Under the pieces are notes generated by a model that was not told the DNA's origin, ran no database searches, and worked only from the letters and a program-made list of their open reading frames with translations. Both the position numbers and the translations under genes were made by a program. Source: Bacteroidota bacterium (GTDB lineage Bacteria; Bacteroidota; Bacteroidia; Bacteroidales; Prolixibacteraceae). From it: DNA of 64,000 nt. The stretch covers positions 1-64,000 of the forward strand of contig JAHEYT010000028.1 of NCBI GenBank assembly GCA_023251455.1. Reading direction: 5' to 3'. Every line of letters starts with the position of its first letter. Positions within the stretch are counted from its first letter, which is position 1. Shown piece by piece: positions 1 to 9,364 of the stretch.

Positions 1-28
1 TCATTCCGAACAACGATGCCTTTTTCAT
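1..28 (-). CDS. Start of an unidentified gene running off the left edge
   Basis: An ATG at 28-26 on the minus strand opens a frame reading M-K-K-A-S-L-F-G-M before the window ends. Nine residues are too few to name a product. The call rests on the well-formed Bacteroidota-type promoter at 109-139 pointing toward it, with a predicted untranslated leader of roughly 75 bases, and on the lack of any other use for that promoter. Confidence 0.4.
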
Positions 29-108
29 TACAATCCCGCAATCTGGTGGAAACTGCAGTCTTTTTTCTGGTTTGAACGTACTGTTTAGTGCTTTCTAAAA
101 CAGCGATG

Positions 109-139
109 CAAATATATACCTATTTTTTCTTTCTCCAAA
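109..139 (-). promoter_or_regulatory. Bacteroidota sigma-A type promoter (TTTG-N19-TATATTTG)
   Basis: On the minus strand TTTG (139-136) is followed after exactly 19 bases by TATATTTG (116-109). This fits the Bacteroidota -33/-7 consensus TTTG-N19-TAnnTTTG in both boxes and in spacing, and is the only full match I found in the window. It points leftward to the partial gene at 1-28 and lies just beyond the 3' end of mutS. Confidence 0.7.
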
Positions 140-172
140 AAAAGACAAAAACTTTACCCAATTTTCACAGCA

Positions 173-2806
173 TTATTTTTTGAAAGGCCTGTCCAGACCG
201 GTAATCTTCTTGATATCGTTCAACTTATTCAACGCTTCAAGTGGCGTCAGTTCGTTGATGTCCAGATTCTTGATCTCGTCGCGAATTTGTTTCAGAACCG
301 GATCGTCCAATTGAAAAATACTCATCTGGAAACCTTCCCTTTTTTCGGCCATACCTTCCAAAGGCTTCGAAAGTCCTTCTTTTCGGTGCGTATCTTCCAA
401 TTGAAGGAGGATTTCGTCGGCACGACGGACCACTGAAGGCGGCATTCCGGCCATTCGGGCAACATGAATCCCGAAACTGTGGTTACTTCCGCCTGAAACC
501 AGCTTCCGGAGGAAGATTACTTTATTACCTACTTCTTTCACTGTTACATTGAAGTTTTTCACCCGACCAAACGATTTTTCCATCTCGTTCAGTTCGTGAT
601 AATGGGTGGCAAACATGGTTTTTGCTTTCGCCTTCGGATGTTCGTGAATGTATTCCACAATCGACCACGCAATCGAAATTCCATCGTATGTTGATGTTCC
701 GCGACCCAGTTCGTCAAGCAGAATCAGGCTTCTGTCCGAAATGTTGTTCAGGATACTGGCCGCTTCGTTCATCTCGACCATAAAAGTTGATTCGCCCAAC
801 GAAATATTATCTGACGCCCCCACCCTCGTAAATATTTTATCGACAAAACCAATTTGTGCAGCCTCAGCCGGAACAAAACTTCCGACCTGTGCCATCAGCA
901 CAATTAACGCCGTTTGACGCAACAACGCAGATTTACCCGCCATGTTGGGTCCGGTGATGATAATCACCTGCTGATCGTCCTGATTCAGGGTTACATCGTT
1001 CGAGATATACGATTCGCCCATTGGCAACTGGTGTTCAATTACCGGATGGCGGCCACCTTTAATGATAATGTCTTTCGAATCATTGATTTCAGGCCTGAAG
1101 TATTTGTACTCAATGGCAGTCGTGGCAAATGATAGCAAGCAATCGAGCTGACCAACAATGGCTGCATTTAATTGTATCGCCTGAATGTATTCGGCCAAAG
1201 CGACTACCAGTTCATTGAACAGACGAACTTCAATCGCCAGGATTTTCTCTTCGGCGCCCAGAATTTTCGATTCGTATTCTTTCAGTTCTTCGGTAATGTA
1301 TCGTTCGGCTCCAACCAAGGTTTGCTTGCGAATCCACTCCGGCGGAACCTTATCTTTATGCGTATTGCGGACTTCAATGTAATAGCCAAACACATTATTG
1401 AAGGAAATCTTCAGACTTGTGATACCTGTCCGTTCGGCTTCACGTTCCTGCAATCTGGCCAGGTAATCTTTCCCAGAGAAAGCAAGCTCTCGTAGCTCAT
1501 CCAGTTCCGGAGAAACGCCTGAAGCAATTACATGCCCTTTATTCACCAAGGTTGGAGGATCGGGATGTATTTCCTTTTCAATACGTGTACGGATGGATTC
1601 GCAAGGGTTGAGCTGCTCTGCAAAACGCTGCAGGTTCGGACTATCGGTTTGGCTGCAAATCTCCTTGATTGGGGCAATGGCCTGAAGCGCATGTTTTAGC
1701 TGTACCACTTCGCGCGGATTAATCCGAATAACGGCAACTTTCGAAATAATACGTTCCAAATCGCCCACTTGACGAATGTGCTCTTCCAGATTCTCTTTCA
1801 GGCTTTCGTCTTTTATCAGATACTCCACCACATTCTGCCGATTGTTGATGGCAGCAATTTCTTTCAGCGGCAAGGCAATCCAGCGTTTCAGCAAACGGGC
1901 GCCCATTGGCGAAATGGTTTTATCGATCACCTGAACCAACGTTTTGGCTCCTTCGTTAATCGAATTAAAAAGTTCGAGGTTGCGAATCGTGAAACGATCG
2001 AGCCACACATATTTGTCTTCTTCGATGCGCGAGAGGTTGACGATATGCTTGGTTTGGTGATGTTGTGTTAAATCGAGGTAATGCAAAATGGCTCCGGAAG
2101 CGATGATCCCGTAATTCAGTTCGTGCACGCCAAAACCTTTCAGCGATTTGGTTTCGAAATGCCGCATCAGGCGGTCGTTGGCAGCATCTTCGGTATAAAC
2201 CCAGTCGTCCTGCGAAAAAGTATAGTATTTACCTCCAAACAAGGCAGCAAACTCGCCACCCTTCCCTTTCTGAAACAGAACTTCCTTAGGCTGAAATGAA
2301 CTAAGCAATTTATCGATGTACTCAAAAGAACCTTCAGCAGTAAGGAATTCGCCGGTCGAAATATCTAAAAAGGCAATTCCGGCCATTTTCTTATCGAAAT
2401 GAACAGATGCTAAAAAATTATTTTCGCGGTGTTCCAGAATATTATCGTTGTATGCAACTCCCGGCGTCACCAATTCGGTAATTCCTCGCTTCACAATATT
2501 TTTGGTCATCTTCGGGTCTTCCAATTGCTCACAAATGGCAACCCGGGCACCCGAACGAACCAACTTGGGCAAATAGGTATCGAGCGCATGGTAAGGAAAT
2601 CCGGCTAATTCGACATAGCTGGCCGACCCATTAGCCCGGCGGGTAAGTGTGATTCCCAGAATTCCGGAAGCACGAATGGCATCCTCGCCAAATGTTTCGT
2701 AAAAATCGCCTACCCTGAACAACAAAATGGCATCAGGATGCTTTGCTTTGACAGCATAATACTGCTTCATCAAAGGAGTTTCAACGTATTTCGGAGTCGT
2801 AGTCAA
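173..2806 (-). CDS. mutS: DNA mismatch repair protein MutS
   Basis: MutS recognises base mismatches and small loops and uses ATP to recruit MutL. The 877-residue length is normal for the MutS1 family. The N-terminal mismatch-reading motif F-Y-E is present at about residues 35-37 (in GDFYETF), and the ATPase domain has Walker A GPNMAGKS at about 618-625, followed by the Walker B/signature stretch [14 protein letters not shown]. The start used is TTG at 2806; no in-frame ATG lies just upstream, and the next methionine (M13) would remove little. A TATCTTTG box lies 23 bases upstream. The gene is divergent from the acetyltransferase-like gene, with mutL one gene further on, so the two central mismatch-repair genes are near neighbours here. 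Identification is secure; only the exact start is open. Confidence 0.97.
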   Translation of the reverse strand: MTTTPKYVETPLMKQYYAVKAKHPDAILLFRVGDFYETFGEDAIRASGILGITLTRRANGSASYVELAGFPYHALDTYLPKLVRSGARVAICEQLEDPKMTKNIVKRGITELVTPGVAYNDNILEHRENNFLASVHFDKKMAGIAFLDISTGEFLTAEGSFEYIDKLLSSFQPKEVLFQKGKGGEFAALFGGKYYTFSQDDWVYTEDAANDRLMRHFETKSLKGFGVHELNYGIIASGAILHYLDLTQHHQTKHIVNLSRIEEDKYVWLDRFTIRNLELFNSINEGAKTLVQVIDKTISPMGARLLKRWIALPLKEIAAINNRQNVVEYLIKDESLKENLEEHIRQVGDLERIISKVAVIRINPREVVQLKHALQAIAPIKEICSQTDSPNLQRFAEQLNPCESIRTRIEKEIHPDPPTLVNKGHVIASGVSPELDELRELAFSGKDYLARLQEREAERTGITSLKISFNNVFGYYIEVRNTHKDKVPPEWIRKQTLVGAERYITEELKEYESKILGAEEKILAIEVRLFNELVVALAEYIQAIQLNAAIVGQLDCLLSFATTAIEYKYFRPEINDSKDIIIKGGRHPVIEHQLPMGESYISNDVTLNQDDQQVIIITGPNMAGKSALLRQTALIVLMAQVGSFVPAEAAQIGFVDKIFTRVGASDNISLGESTFMVEMNEAASILNNISDRSLILLDELGRGTSTYDGISIAWSIVEYIHEHPKAKAKTMFATHYHELNEMEKSFGRVKNFNVTVKEVGNKVIFLRKLVSGGSNHSFGIHVARMAGMPPSVVRRADEILLQLEDTHRKEGLSKPLEGMAEKREGFQMSIFQLDDPVLKQIRDEIKNLDINELTPLEALNKLNDIKKITGLDRPFKK

Positions 2807-2828
2807 TGATCTGAATTTTTAAGATGCA

Positions 2829-2836
2829 CAAAGATA
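2829..2836 (-). promoter_or_regulatory. Putative -7 box for mutS
   Basis: TATCTTTG on the minus strand matches the Bacteroidota -7 consensus TAnnTTTG and lies 22 bases upstream of the mutS TTG codon. No good TTTG box is found 19 bases further upstream, so this is a one-box match. Confidence 0.4.
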
Positions 2837-2905
2837 CATTTTAAAGAAAATAAAATACCTTGTAGCCTTATTCCTATTTTGATTAAAAACAACTAGCCAT
2901 GGCTT

Positions 2906-4060
2906 ATGAATAAAGCGAAGAAAGAAGATCAGACCCCAATACTTATCCGGGAAGTAAAATCAAAAAAAGATTTAAAAGCGTTTATTCATTTACCTGCTGC
3001 CATCCATCAAAACCACGAGAATTGGGTTCCTCCGATCTACATGGACGACTGGGAGTTCTTCAATCCGCAGAAAAACAAATCGTTTGACTCGTGCGACACA
3101 ACTTTGTTGCTTGCATTCCGAAACGAAAAAGTCGTGGGCCGCATCATGGGAATCATTCACCACAAATACAACGAACGGCATAATGAAAACCGCGCACGTT
3201 TTGCCTTTTTCGAGACATGGAACGACGAAGAAGTTGCTTCAGACCTGATTTCTGCGGTTGAAAATTGGGCACGCAAAAAAGGGATGGACCGATTGATTGG
3301 CCCATTGGCCTTTTCTGACAAAGATCCGCAAGGTTTTTTGATTGAGGGATTTGACGAACCTGCGGTGATCGCTTCAAACTGCAATTTCCCTTACCAGACT
3401 GAATTACTTGAAAAGAATGCCTATACGAAAGAAGTGGATTTGGTCGTTTACCAGATCAAAATCCCTAATCCCATTCCGGAGTTTTACCTAAAAATTCAGG
3501 AACGGGCAATCCGGCAAAATCAGAGTTTTCAGGTTCTGGAATTTACTTCCCGGAGAAAAGTCAAACCGTATATTCACCCAGTGCTCCGATTGCTCAACAG
3601 TACTTTTACCGAAATCTTCGGTTTTATTCCATTTACTGAAGCCGAAATGGACGACTTTGCCAACCGCTATCTTTTCCTGATCAATCCGCGGTTTATCAAA
3701 GTGGTTTTCAACGAACAAAACGAGGTGGTGGCTTTTTTGATTGGGATGTCGCACATTGGCGAGGGAATCAAAAAATCTAAAGGATACCTCTTCCCCTTCG
3801 GAATATTCAAAATATTAGCTTCTGCCAGGAAATCGAAACAGTTGAATCTGCTGCTTGGCGGAATCCATCCGGATTACCGCGGCAAAGGACTCGATGTGAT
3901 GATGGGAGTAAAAATGCTTGAATCGGCATCAGCTCAGGGGAAAACAGTCATCGATTCGCATCTGGAGCTTGAATACAACACCAAAGTTCGGGCCGAAATG
4001 GAAAAAATGGGCGGAGTGGTTTACAAACGCTTCCGGATTTTTGGGAAAGACCTGAAATAG
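2906..4060 (+). CDS. GNAT-like N-acetyltransferase family protein, substrate unknown
   Basis: A 384-residue soluble protein without a signal peptide or membrane segment. The layout resembles a GNAT-like family of Bacteroidota: an N-terminal half with the stretch LLLAFRNEKVVGRIMGI (beta strands before the acetyl-CoA site) and FFETWNDEEVA, then GPLAFSDKDPQGFLIEGFD, and a C-terminal part with HPDYRGKGLD, which resembles the acetyl-CoA pyrophosphate loop (R/Q-x-x-G-x-G/A). The substrate cannot be read from the sequence. It starts 99 bases from mutS on the opposite strand and is followed by mutL in the same direction after 128 bases that contain a 7-base repeat array and a possible mutL promoter, so it is probably not tightly coupled to mutL. 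Confidence 0.7.
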   Translation: MNKAKKEDQTPILIREVKSKKDLKAFIHLPAAIHQNHENWVPPIYMDDWEFFNPQKNKSFDSCDTTLLLAFRNEKVVGRIMGIIHHKYNERHNENRARFAFFETWNDEEVASDLISAVENWARKKGMDRLIGPLAFSDKDPQGFLIEGFDEPAVIASNCNFPYQTELLEKNAYTKEVDLVVYQIKIPNPIPEFYLKIQERAIRQNQSFQVLEFTSRRKVKPYIHPVLRLLNSTFTEIFGFIPFTEAEMDDFANRYLFLINPRFIKVVFNEQNEVVAFLIGMSHIGEGIKKSKGYLFPFGIFKILASARKSKQLNLLLGGIHPDYRGKGLDVMMGVKMLESASAQGKTVIDSHLELEYNTKVRAEMEKMGGVVYKRFRIFGKDLK

Positions 4061-4061
4061 T

Positions 4062-4090
4062 CGGAAGAATGGAGACCGAAGTCCGGAGAA
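4062..4090 (+). repeat. Degenerate heptanucleotide repeat array, copy 1
   Basis: One base after the stop codon of the acetyltransferase-like gene the sequence falls into 7-base units: GGAAGAA, TGGAGAC, CGAAGTC, CGGAGAA. The same unit type (N-G-R-A-G-W-C) recurs after stop codons at 7878 and 45625. The following AATTGTATTCC (4100-4110) resembles AATTGCATTCC found just after copy 2. Confidence 0.65.
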
Positions 4091-4146
4091 GGGATGAGCA
4101 ATTGTATTCCCTTATTCCTTGTTGATTATTCTTCCCTTAGAAATGC

Positions 4147-4154
4147 TATTTTTG
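4147..4154 (+). promoter_or_regulatory. Putative -7 box for mutL
   Basis: TATTTTTG matches TAnnTTTG and lies 34 bases upstream of the mutL GTG start. No TTTG box stands at the expected 19-base distance. Confidence 0.35.
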
Positions 4155-4188
4155 CCTTTTCAATCCGAATAAATTAGCGAGATTCAAC

Positions 4189-6039
4189 GTGGCAGATATT
4201 ATCCAATTACTTCCAGACTCAGTTGCTAACCAGATTGCTGCCGGAGAGGTCATTCAACGACCGGCTTCCGTAGTAAAAGAACTGGTTGAAAATGCGATTG
4301 ATGCAGGAGCAACCCAGATTAAGGTAAACATTAAGGATGCTGGACGGACTCTGATCCAGATCATCGACAACGGCAGCGGTATGTCGGACACCGATGCGCG
4401 GATGGCTTTTGAGCGCCACGCCACATCAAAAATCCGGTCGGCCAATGATATTTTTGCCATTCGCACCATGGGATTTCGCGGCGAAGCTCTGGCTTCCATT
4501 GCCGCCATTGCCGACGTGGAACTCCGCACCAAAGAACACGATCACGATTTAGGAACTTTCATTCATATCTCCGGATCTAACATCATCACCCAGGAACCTG
4601 TGAGCTGTGACAACGGCACGAATTTTCAGATTAAAAACCTGTTTTTTAATGTTCCGGCACGACGCAAATTCCTGAAGTCGAATCCGGCTGAACTGAAGCA
4701 TATCATTAACGAAATACAGCGCATTGCGTTGGCCAATCCCGACATCGCCATTTCGCTGCACCACAACGGATCGGCTATTTATGAGCTGGCTGGCTCCAAC
4801 AAACGGGTGCGCATTGTGTCCATCTTCGGAAAGAACATCAACCAAAGCCTGATCCCGATTGACACTGAAACCACGCTGGTCAAAATAACAGGTTTTATCG
4901 GACAACCCAAATTTGCCCGCAAAACCTTTGGCGAACAATTCTTTTTCGTAAATAAGCGGTACATGAAACATCCGTTTTTTCACCGGGCGATCATGCAAGC
5001 CTATGAAAAAATTTTGCCGCCCGATGCCATTCCATCGTATTTCATTTCGTTCGATCTCGACCCTGCAGAAATTGATGTGAACATTCATCCGACCAAAACG
5101 GAGATTAAATTTGAGAACGAATCCATGATATGGCAGATTTTGCAGGCCTCGGTTCGCGAAGCACTGGGCAAATTCAACATTGTACCTTCCATCGATTTCG
5201 ATCAGGCCGGAAGCCTGGATATTCCAATGCCACTCCATCATTTCGATGAAGTCAGTATGCCTGAGATCAAGGTCAATCCTAATTATAATCCGTTCGAAAC
5301 TCAAACTCCTTCAAAAAGTCACTCCGGAACTGGAAGCAGTTTTTCGTCGCCACCTGTTGAACGACCAAATCCGACCAACTGGCAATCACTCTACAAAGGA
5401 CTTGAACCAGATTTCGGCACAAAACACGAAAATCAGGATGAGGAACCGGTACAATTCCGGATTGAAGAGCAACAAACCACCAAAAGTTCGGTTCAGTTTA
5501 AAAACAAATACATCCTGACACCTGTTAAATCAGGTCTGATGGTAATCGACCAGAAGCGGGCACACGAGCGCATTTTGTACGAACGGCTGATGCAGGTTCT
5601 GGAAAACAATGAAGTGGCCAGCCAGCAACAGCTTTTCCCCGAAACTTTTGAGCTGAATGCTTCGGACGCGACATTGCTGACCAGTATTTTGCCCGATTTG
5701 AGGGCTTTGGGCTTCGACATCCGCGATTTTGGCAAGAACAGCTTCATTATCAATGGAACACCGGGAGTTTTGAACACTTCGTCGCCTCTCGAAATTATTG
5801 AGAGTTTGTTGGAAGATTATAAAAATTCGCCAGTCAACCTTCAGGAAAAAGCACGTGAAGCAGTGGCTGTTTCGCTGGCACAGGCATCGGCTATCCCATA
5901 CGGACAGGCGCTGAAGCCGGGAGAGATCAGCGAATTGATTGATAATTTATTTGCATGTCAGACTCCCAATTTTTCGCCCAAAGGGAAAAAGATACTCTCG
6001 ATTATGCCATTGGAAGATTTTGAAAAATTGTTGAAATGA
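4189..6039 (+). CDS. mutL: DNA mismatch repair protein MutL
   Basis: MutL couples MutS mismatch recognition to strand incision and removal. The start is GTG at 4189, giving M-A-D-I-I-Q-L-L-P. The N-terminal GHKL ATPase motifs are intact: ELVENAIDAGA (motif I), DNGSGM (II) and TMGFRGEALASI (III). A low-complexity linker spans roughly residues 365-430, before the C-terminal dimerisation domain. Two C-terminal endonuclease motifs look altered. At residues 454-465 the sequence reads DQKRAHERILYE instead of D-Q-H-A-x2-E-x4-E, and near 589-601 it reads ACQTPNFSPKGKK rather than ending in a C-P-H-G-R-P type motif. MutL here may therefore lack its own nicking activity (inference). Length and family assignment are otherwise normal. 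Confidence 0.97.
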   Translation: MADIIQLLPDSVANQIAAGEVIQRPASVVKELVENAIDAGATQIKVNIKDAGRTLIQIIDNGSGMSDTDARMAFERHATSKIRSANDIFAIRTMGFRGEALASIAAIADVELRTKEHDHDLGTFIHISGSNIITQEPVSCDNGTNFQIKNLFFNVPARRKFLKSNPAELKHIINEIQRIALANPDIAISLHHNGSAIYELAGSNKRVRIVSIFGKNINQSLIPIDTETTLVKITGFIGQPKFARKTFGEQFFFVNKRYMKHPFFHRAIMQAYEKILPPDAIPSYFISFDLDPAEIDVNIHPTKTEIKFENESMIWQILQASVREALGKFNIVPSIDFDQAGSLDIPMPLHHFDEVSMPEIKVNPNYNPFETQTPSKSHSGTGSSFSSPPVERPNPTNWQSLYKGLEPDFGTKHENQDEEPVQFRIEEQQTTKSSVQFKNKYILTPVKSGLMVIDQKRAHERILYERLMQVLENNEVASQQQLFPETFELNASDATLLTSILPDLRALGFDIRDFGKNSFIINGTPGVLNTSSPLEIIESLLEDYKNSPVNLQEKAREAVAVSLAQASAIPYGQALKPGEISELIDNLFACQTPNFSPKGKKILSIMPLEDFEKLLK

Positions 6040-6094
6040 CATTTTGACTGAAATGGAGATTCAAAACAGAAAATTACTACTTTGGCTGAGAAAG

Positions 6095-6134
6095 TTTCAA
6101 GTCTCATCCGTCAGCTAACGGACAAATTTCAAGT
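6095..6134. repeat. Small inverted repeat flanked by TTTCAAGT direct repeats
   Basis: In the 150-base gap between mutL and the first rhomboid gene, TTTCAAGT occurs at 6095-6102 and 6127-6134 around a short hairpin (TCCGT at 6107-6111, ACGGA at 6118-6122). The stem is only 5 bases and has no T-tract, so it is a weak terminator candidate at best. Confidence 0.25.
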
Positions 6135-6189
6135 TGGTGCGATTATTGAAACCTGAGCCGCAAATTATTAGAAACAAAAACGAATTACA

Positions 6190-6930
6190 ATGCAGAATTT
6201 CAGACCCAGTATAAATACAGTTCCCCCGGTCGTTAAAAACCTGATCATCATTAATGTGCTCATGTTGGCTGCAACTTATATTCTCCAGATGAGGGGAATT
6301 GATCTTACCAGTATTTTAGGATTGCACTACATCGAGTCACCCGAATTCAAGCCTTACCAATTGGTTACCCACATGTTTATGCATGGTGGTTTTATGCACC
6401 TTGCGTTTAATATGTTCGCTCTTTGGATGTTTGGCCGCGTTCTGGAAAGTGTTTGGGGGCCGAAACGCTTCTTTATTTATTATTTTGTGACCGGATTGGG
6501 CGCTGCCGCACTGCATACTTTAGTGAATTACATGGAATTTCACTATTTGGCTGGTAAAATGTCTCCAGAAACGGTACAGATGGTTATGAGCCAAGGCACT
6601 GAAATATTTAATCAGGGGAAAAACTTCTCTGACCCAGCTGCCGGAAAACTAAACCTATTACTAAATATTCCGACGGTTGGCGCTTCCGGAGCCGTTTTTG
6701 GCATCCTGCTTGGCTTTGGGATGCTTTTCCCCAATACCCAACTGATGCTTTTATTCCCTCCAATTCCAATCAAAGCTAAATATTTTGTGATGGGTTATGG
6801 CGCAATCGAACTTTTCAGCGGGATTGCCAACTCGGGAGATAACATCGCACATTTTGCCCATCTGGGAGGAATGCTTTTTGGCTTTTTCATGATCAGGTAC
6901 TGGAATAGTAACACAAAGAATTTTTATTAG
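6190..6930 (+). CDS. Rhomboid family intramembrane serine protease
   Basis: Rhomboids cut membrane proteins within or beside a transmembrane helix. This 246-residue protein has the six-helix core: HMFMHGGFMHLAFNMFALW (the helix 2 H-x3-N region), the catalytic serine in GASGAVFG (about S166) and the catalytic histidine in HFAHLGGMLFG (about H224). All key residues are present, so activity is likely. A loop of about 40 residues between helices 3 and 4 (VQMVMSQGTEIFNQGKNF) is longer than in minimal rhomboids. The next gene, 77 bases downstream in the same direction, is a second, different rhomboid. Substrates are unknown. Confidence 0.93.
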   Translation: MQNFRPSINTVPPVVKNLIIINVLMLAATYILQMRGIDLTSILGLHYIESPEFKPYQLVTHMFMHGGFMHLAFNMFALWMFGRVLESVWGPKRFFIYYFVTGLGAAALHTLVNYMEFHYLAGKMSPETVQMVMSQGTEIFNQGKNFSDPAAGKLNLLLNIPTVGASGAVFGILLGFGMLFPNTQLMLLFPPIPIKAKYFVMGYGAIELFSGIANSGDNIAHFAHLGGMLFGFFMIRYWNSNTKNFY

Positions 6931-7007
6931 AGACTGATGGATTGAAGGATAGATTTTTAAATCCTCAATTTTTCAAATTCACTAATTTTCAAATCATTTA
7001 ACTTGAA

Positions 7008-7877
7008 ATGGGTATCTGGGACGAAATAAAAGAATCATTCAGAGAAGGATCGGCATTGACCCGTCTGATTTACATCAATCTGGGTGTTTTTCTTGTTTTC
7101 AGGATTTTAAATGTCTTCTTTTTTTTGTCCGGAACTCCGTTCCCTTTCATGGACTGGCTGGCACTGCCAGCTGATTTCGGTTTGTTGGCAAGCCGGCCAT
7201 GGACGTTGATCACCTATATGTTTCTGCATTTTGACTTCCTGCATATTCTGTTTAATCTGCTTTGGCTTTACTGGATGGGACAGATCTTTCTGACCTATTT
7301 TGATCAGGGTAAACTCATTACAATTTATTTGCTGGGAGGTATTTTTGGCGGACTATTTTATGTGGCCGGATACAATTCGTTCTCTGTTTTTTCTCAGATT
7401 GTTACCGACTCAAGGCTTCTTGGTGCGTCTGCTTCGGTAATTGCCATTGTAACCGCATTGGCAGTACACGCTCCGAACCACACGCTCCATTTGATGTTTA
7501 TCGGGCCGGTGAAAATGAAATATATCGCTTTATTTTCAGTGTTAATGTATGTGATTGGCATTTCATCGACCAATGCAGGTGGCAACCTGGCCCATTTGGG
7601 TGGCGCTTTCTGGGGAGTGATTTATGTATTGCAGTTGCGGAAAGGAATTGATCCGGGAAAGGGAATGAATAGCTTGCTAACTGGAGTAAAAAAGACCTTC
7701 AGCCCAAAACCTAAAGTAAAAGTGAGTTATCGCAAACCGGTTGATGATATTGAATACAACCGACAGAAAAATCAGGATCAAAAACGCATGAATGAGATTT
7801 TAGAGAAAATAAGCAAATCGGGCTACGATTCTCTTTCGAAAGAAGAAAAAGAGATTTTATTCAGGATGGGGAAATAA
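7008..7877 (+). CDS. Rhomboid family protein with C-terminal cytoplasmic extension
   Basis: A 289-residue protein whose first 210 residues form a rhomboid core: MFLHFDFLHILFNLLWLYW in the helix 2 region, a putative catalytic serine in GASAS (about S141) and histidine in NLAHLGGAFWG (about H196). The residue after the serine is alanine, not the usual glycine of G-x-S-G. The last 70 residues are charged and soluble, ending in a helical stretch (MNEILEKISKSGYDSLSKEEKE) typical of a small domain attached to Bacteroidota rhomboids. It is probably co-transcribed with the preceding rhomboid. A heptanucleotide array begins immediately after its stop codon. Confidence 0.88.
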   Translation: MGIWDEIKESFREGSALTRLIYINLGVFLVFRILNVFFFLSGTPFPFMDWLALPADFGLLASRPWTLITYMFLHFDFLHILFNLLWLYWMGQIFLTYFDQGKLITIYLLGGIFGGLFYVAGYNSFSVFSQIVTDSRLLGASASVIAIVTALAVHAPNHTLHLMFIGPVKMKYIALFSVLMYVIGISSTNAGGNLAHLGGAFWGVIYVLQLRKGIDPGKGMNSLLTGVKKTFSPKPKVKVSYRKPVDDIEYNRQKNQDQKRMNEILEKISKSGYDSLSKEEKEILFRMGK

Positions 7878-7926
7878 AAAAGACCGAAGTCCGGAGACCA
7901 AAACTCTGGGACTGAAGACGGAGACT
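7878..7926 (+). repeat. Degenerate heptanucleotide repeat array, copy 2
   Basis: It starts on the base after the rhomboid stop codon and reads as 7-base units AAAAGAC, CGAAGTC, CGGAGAC, CAAAACT, CTGGGAC, TGAAGAC, GGAGACT. Units 2 and 3 are identical or nearly identical to units in copies 1 and 3. It is followed by AATTGCATTCC, close to the tail after copy 1. Confidence 0.65.
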
Positions 7927-7946
7927 CATCTAATTGCATTCCTTAA

Positions 7947-8894
7947 TTAAGCCTGTTTTTTATGCAGAAAGCCACCTTTTGAATGCTTGACAGCTTCGTT
8001 AATACTAGCATTCAATTCGAACCCAATCAAAAGTATCATCGACATGATGTACATGAGGAGCAAAACAACCAGTAAAGTCCCTATGGATCCATACAGTTTG
8101 TTGTACTGACCAAATCGATTGATATAATAGGTAAATCCCAGAAAAGTCAACACACTCAGAACGGTAGCCAAAGTGCCTCCTGCTGAAATAAACCGCCACT
8201 TGGTTTTCTTTGCCGGAGCCAGATAGTACAGAAAAGAATTGGCCATAAAAAATAAAATCAGGACAACTATCCATTTGGCAAACGACAGGGCATAAAAAGT
8301 AAAATGATCTTTTAAAATATCGTTTGCAACTAAATAATTGATAAAATACTGACCATAGGTTATCAAGGTAATTGCAACGGCAAGTAAAACCGACATGATA
8401 ACTAAAAGAAGTAAAGCAATCAGTCTTTGTCCGATCCAGGTACGACGTTCGAAACTATGGAGTGAAGCATCGAATGCCGTCATCATCGAAGCAAACCCGT
8501 TGGTCGAGAAAATAAGCGCCATAAAAAAACCAAGAGAAAGTAGGTCGCCACGCTGACGGGTAAGAATGTCCATGACCGTTTCTTTGATTGCCATAAAGGT
8601 TGTTTCCGGAACCATACTTTCAATCAACAAAAACAATTCGTTCTGAAAATTATCAATGGGAATAAAAGGAATTAGGGTAAACAGGAAGATGATTAGCGGG
8701 AACAGAGCCACAAAAAAACTGAATGCAATAGCTGATGCTCGGGTTGATAACGCACCATCGACAATACTGCGCCAGAAAAAAACCATCACATCATAGAGAG
8801 CCATTCCATCAAGACCGGGGAAAGTGACCCTTTTTGCTTTGACCAGTATCCTTTCCCAAATGAAAATCAGTTTATTCGAAAGTTTGTCAGGCAT
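7947..8894 (-). CDS. YihY/BrkB family inner-membrane protein
   Basis: A 315-residue integral membrane protein with about six predicted helices and the family hallmark segments STRASAIAFSFFVALFPLIIFL near residue 60 and YGSIGTLLVVLLLMYIMSMILLIGFELN near the C-terminus. The family is widespread; some members were once called ribonuclease BN by mistake, and the true function is not settled (a transport role has been proposed). It overlaps the upstream DUF4783 gene by one base in a TAATG arrangement, which suggests translational coupling. Confidence 0.88.
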   Translation of the reverse strand: MPDKLSNKLIFIWERILVKAKRVTFPGLDGMALYDVMVFFWRSIVDGALSTRASAIAFSFFVALFPLIIFLFTLIPFIPIDNFQNELFLLIESMVPETTFMAIKETVMDILTRQRGDLLSLGFFMALIFSTNGFASMMTAFDASLHSFERRTWIGQRLIALLLLVIMSVLLAVAITLITYGQYFINYLVANDILKDHFTFYALSFAKWIVVLILFFMANSFLYYLAPAKKTKWRFISAGGTLATVLSVLTFLGFTYYINRFGQYNKLYGSIGTLLVVLLLMYIMSMILLIGFELNASINEAVKHSKGGFLHKKQA

Positions 8895-9289
8895 TAACCC
8901 TGTTTTTCAATTCGTAACTGGTGAATATAAGAATTGTTGTTTTTGCTCTTCAGCAAGAAATAGACCCTGAACGTTCCGGTGGCAGTGGTCAGGCTTCCAA
9001 TGGCATAACGGGCATCTTCTTTACCGCCCTGATGTATAATACTAAATTGCTTGGGTTTATTCGACTTGAAAAACTCGGCAACAATTTGCTGAGCCTGCGA
9101 TTTGCTATAAACATCATCATGCGATTCAACTACCAATTCAACATTTTCATTGAAGAATGCAGCCAAACTTACATCGTTACCATTCTGAATACTTGTCACA
9201 ATCCCGTCGGGAATCTGTGCAAACGAAGTTGTTGCCAAAGCAAAAAACCCAAATACAAAAGATATAAGTTTCAATTTAAAATTTTTCAT
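8894..9289 (-). CDS. DUF4783 family secreted protein
   Basis: A small exported protein of 131 residues from the ATG at 9289. A TTG two codons upstream is less likely. A signal peptide is evident (KNFKLKLISFVFGFFALATTSFAQ, cleavage after A-Q). The mature part, with NENVELVVE, IVAEFFKSNKP and FRVYFLLKSKNN, matches what I know of DUF4783, an NTF2-like fold of Bacteroidota with no established activity. The stop codon overlaps the start of the YihY gene, so the two are very probably co-expressed. Confidence 0.85.
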   Translation of the reverse strand: MKNFKLKLISFVFGFFALATTSFAQIPDGIVTSIQNGNDVSLAAFFNENVELVVESHDDVYSKSQAQQIVAEFFKSNKPKQFSIIHQGGKEDARYAIGSLTTATGTFRVYFLLKSKNNNSYIHQLRIEKQG

Positions 9290-9364
9290 CGTCAATAATT
9301 TTCGTCCAAATTAGCCTCAGCATGAATCATTACCAAAAACCGTGCAATTTTTTATTTAAACAAA

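Noticed and set aside
4549..5304. A 251-codon open frame on the minus strand inside mutL
   Set aside because: It is fully antisense to a well-supported gene, has no recognisable domain and no promoter or neighbours; it reflects codon bias of mutL.
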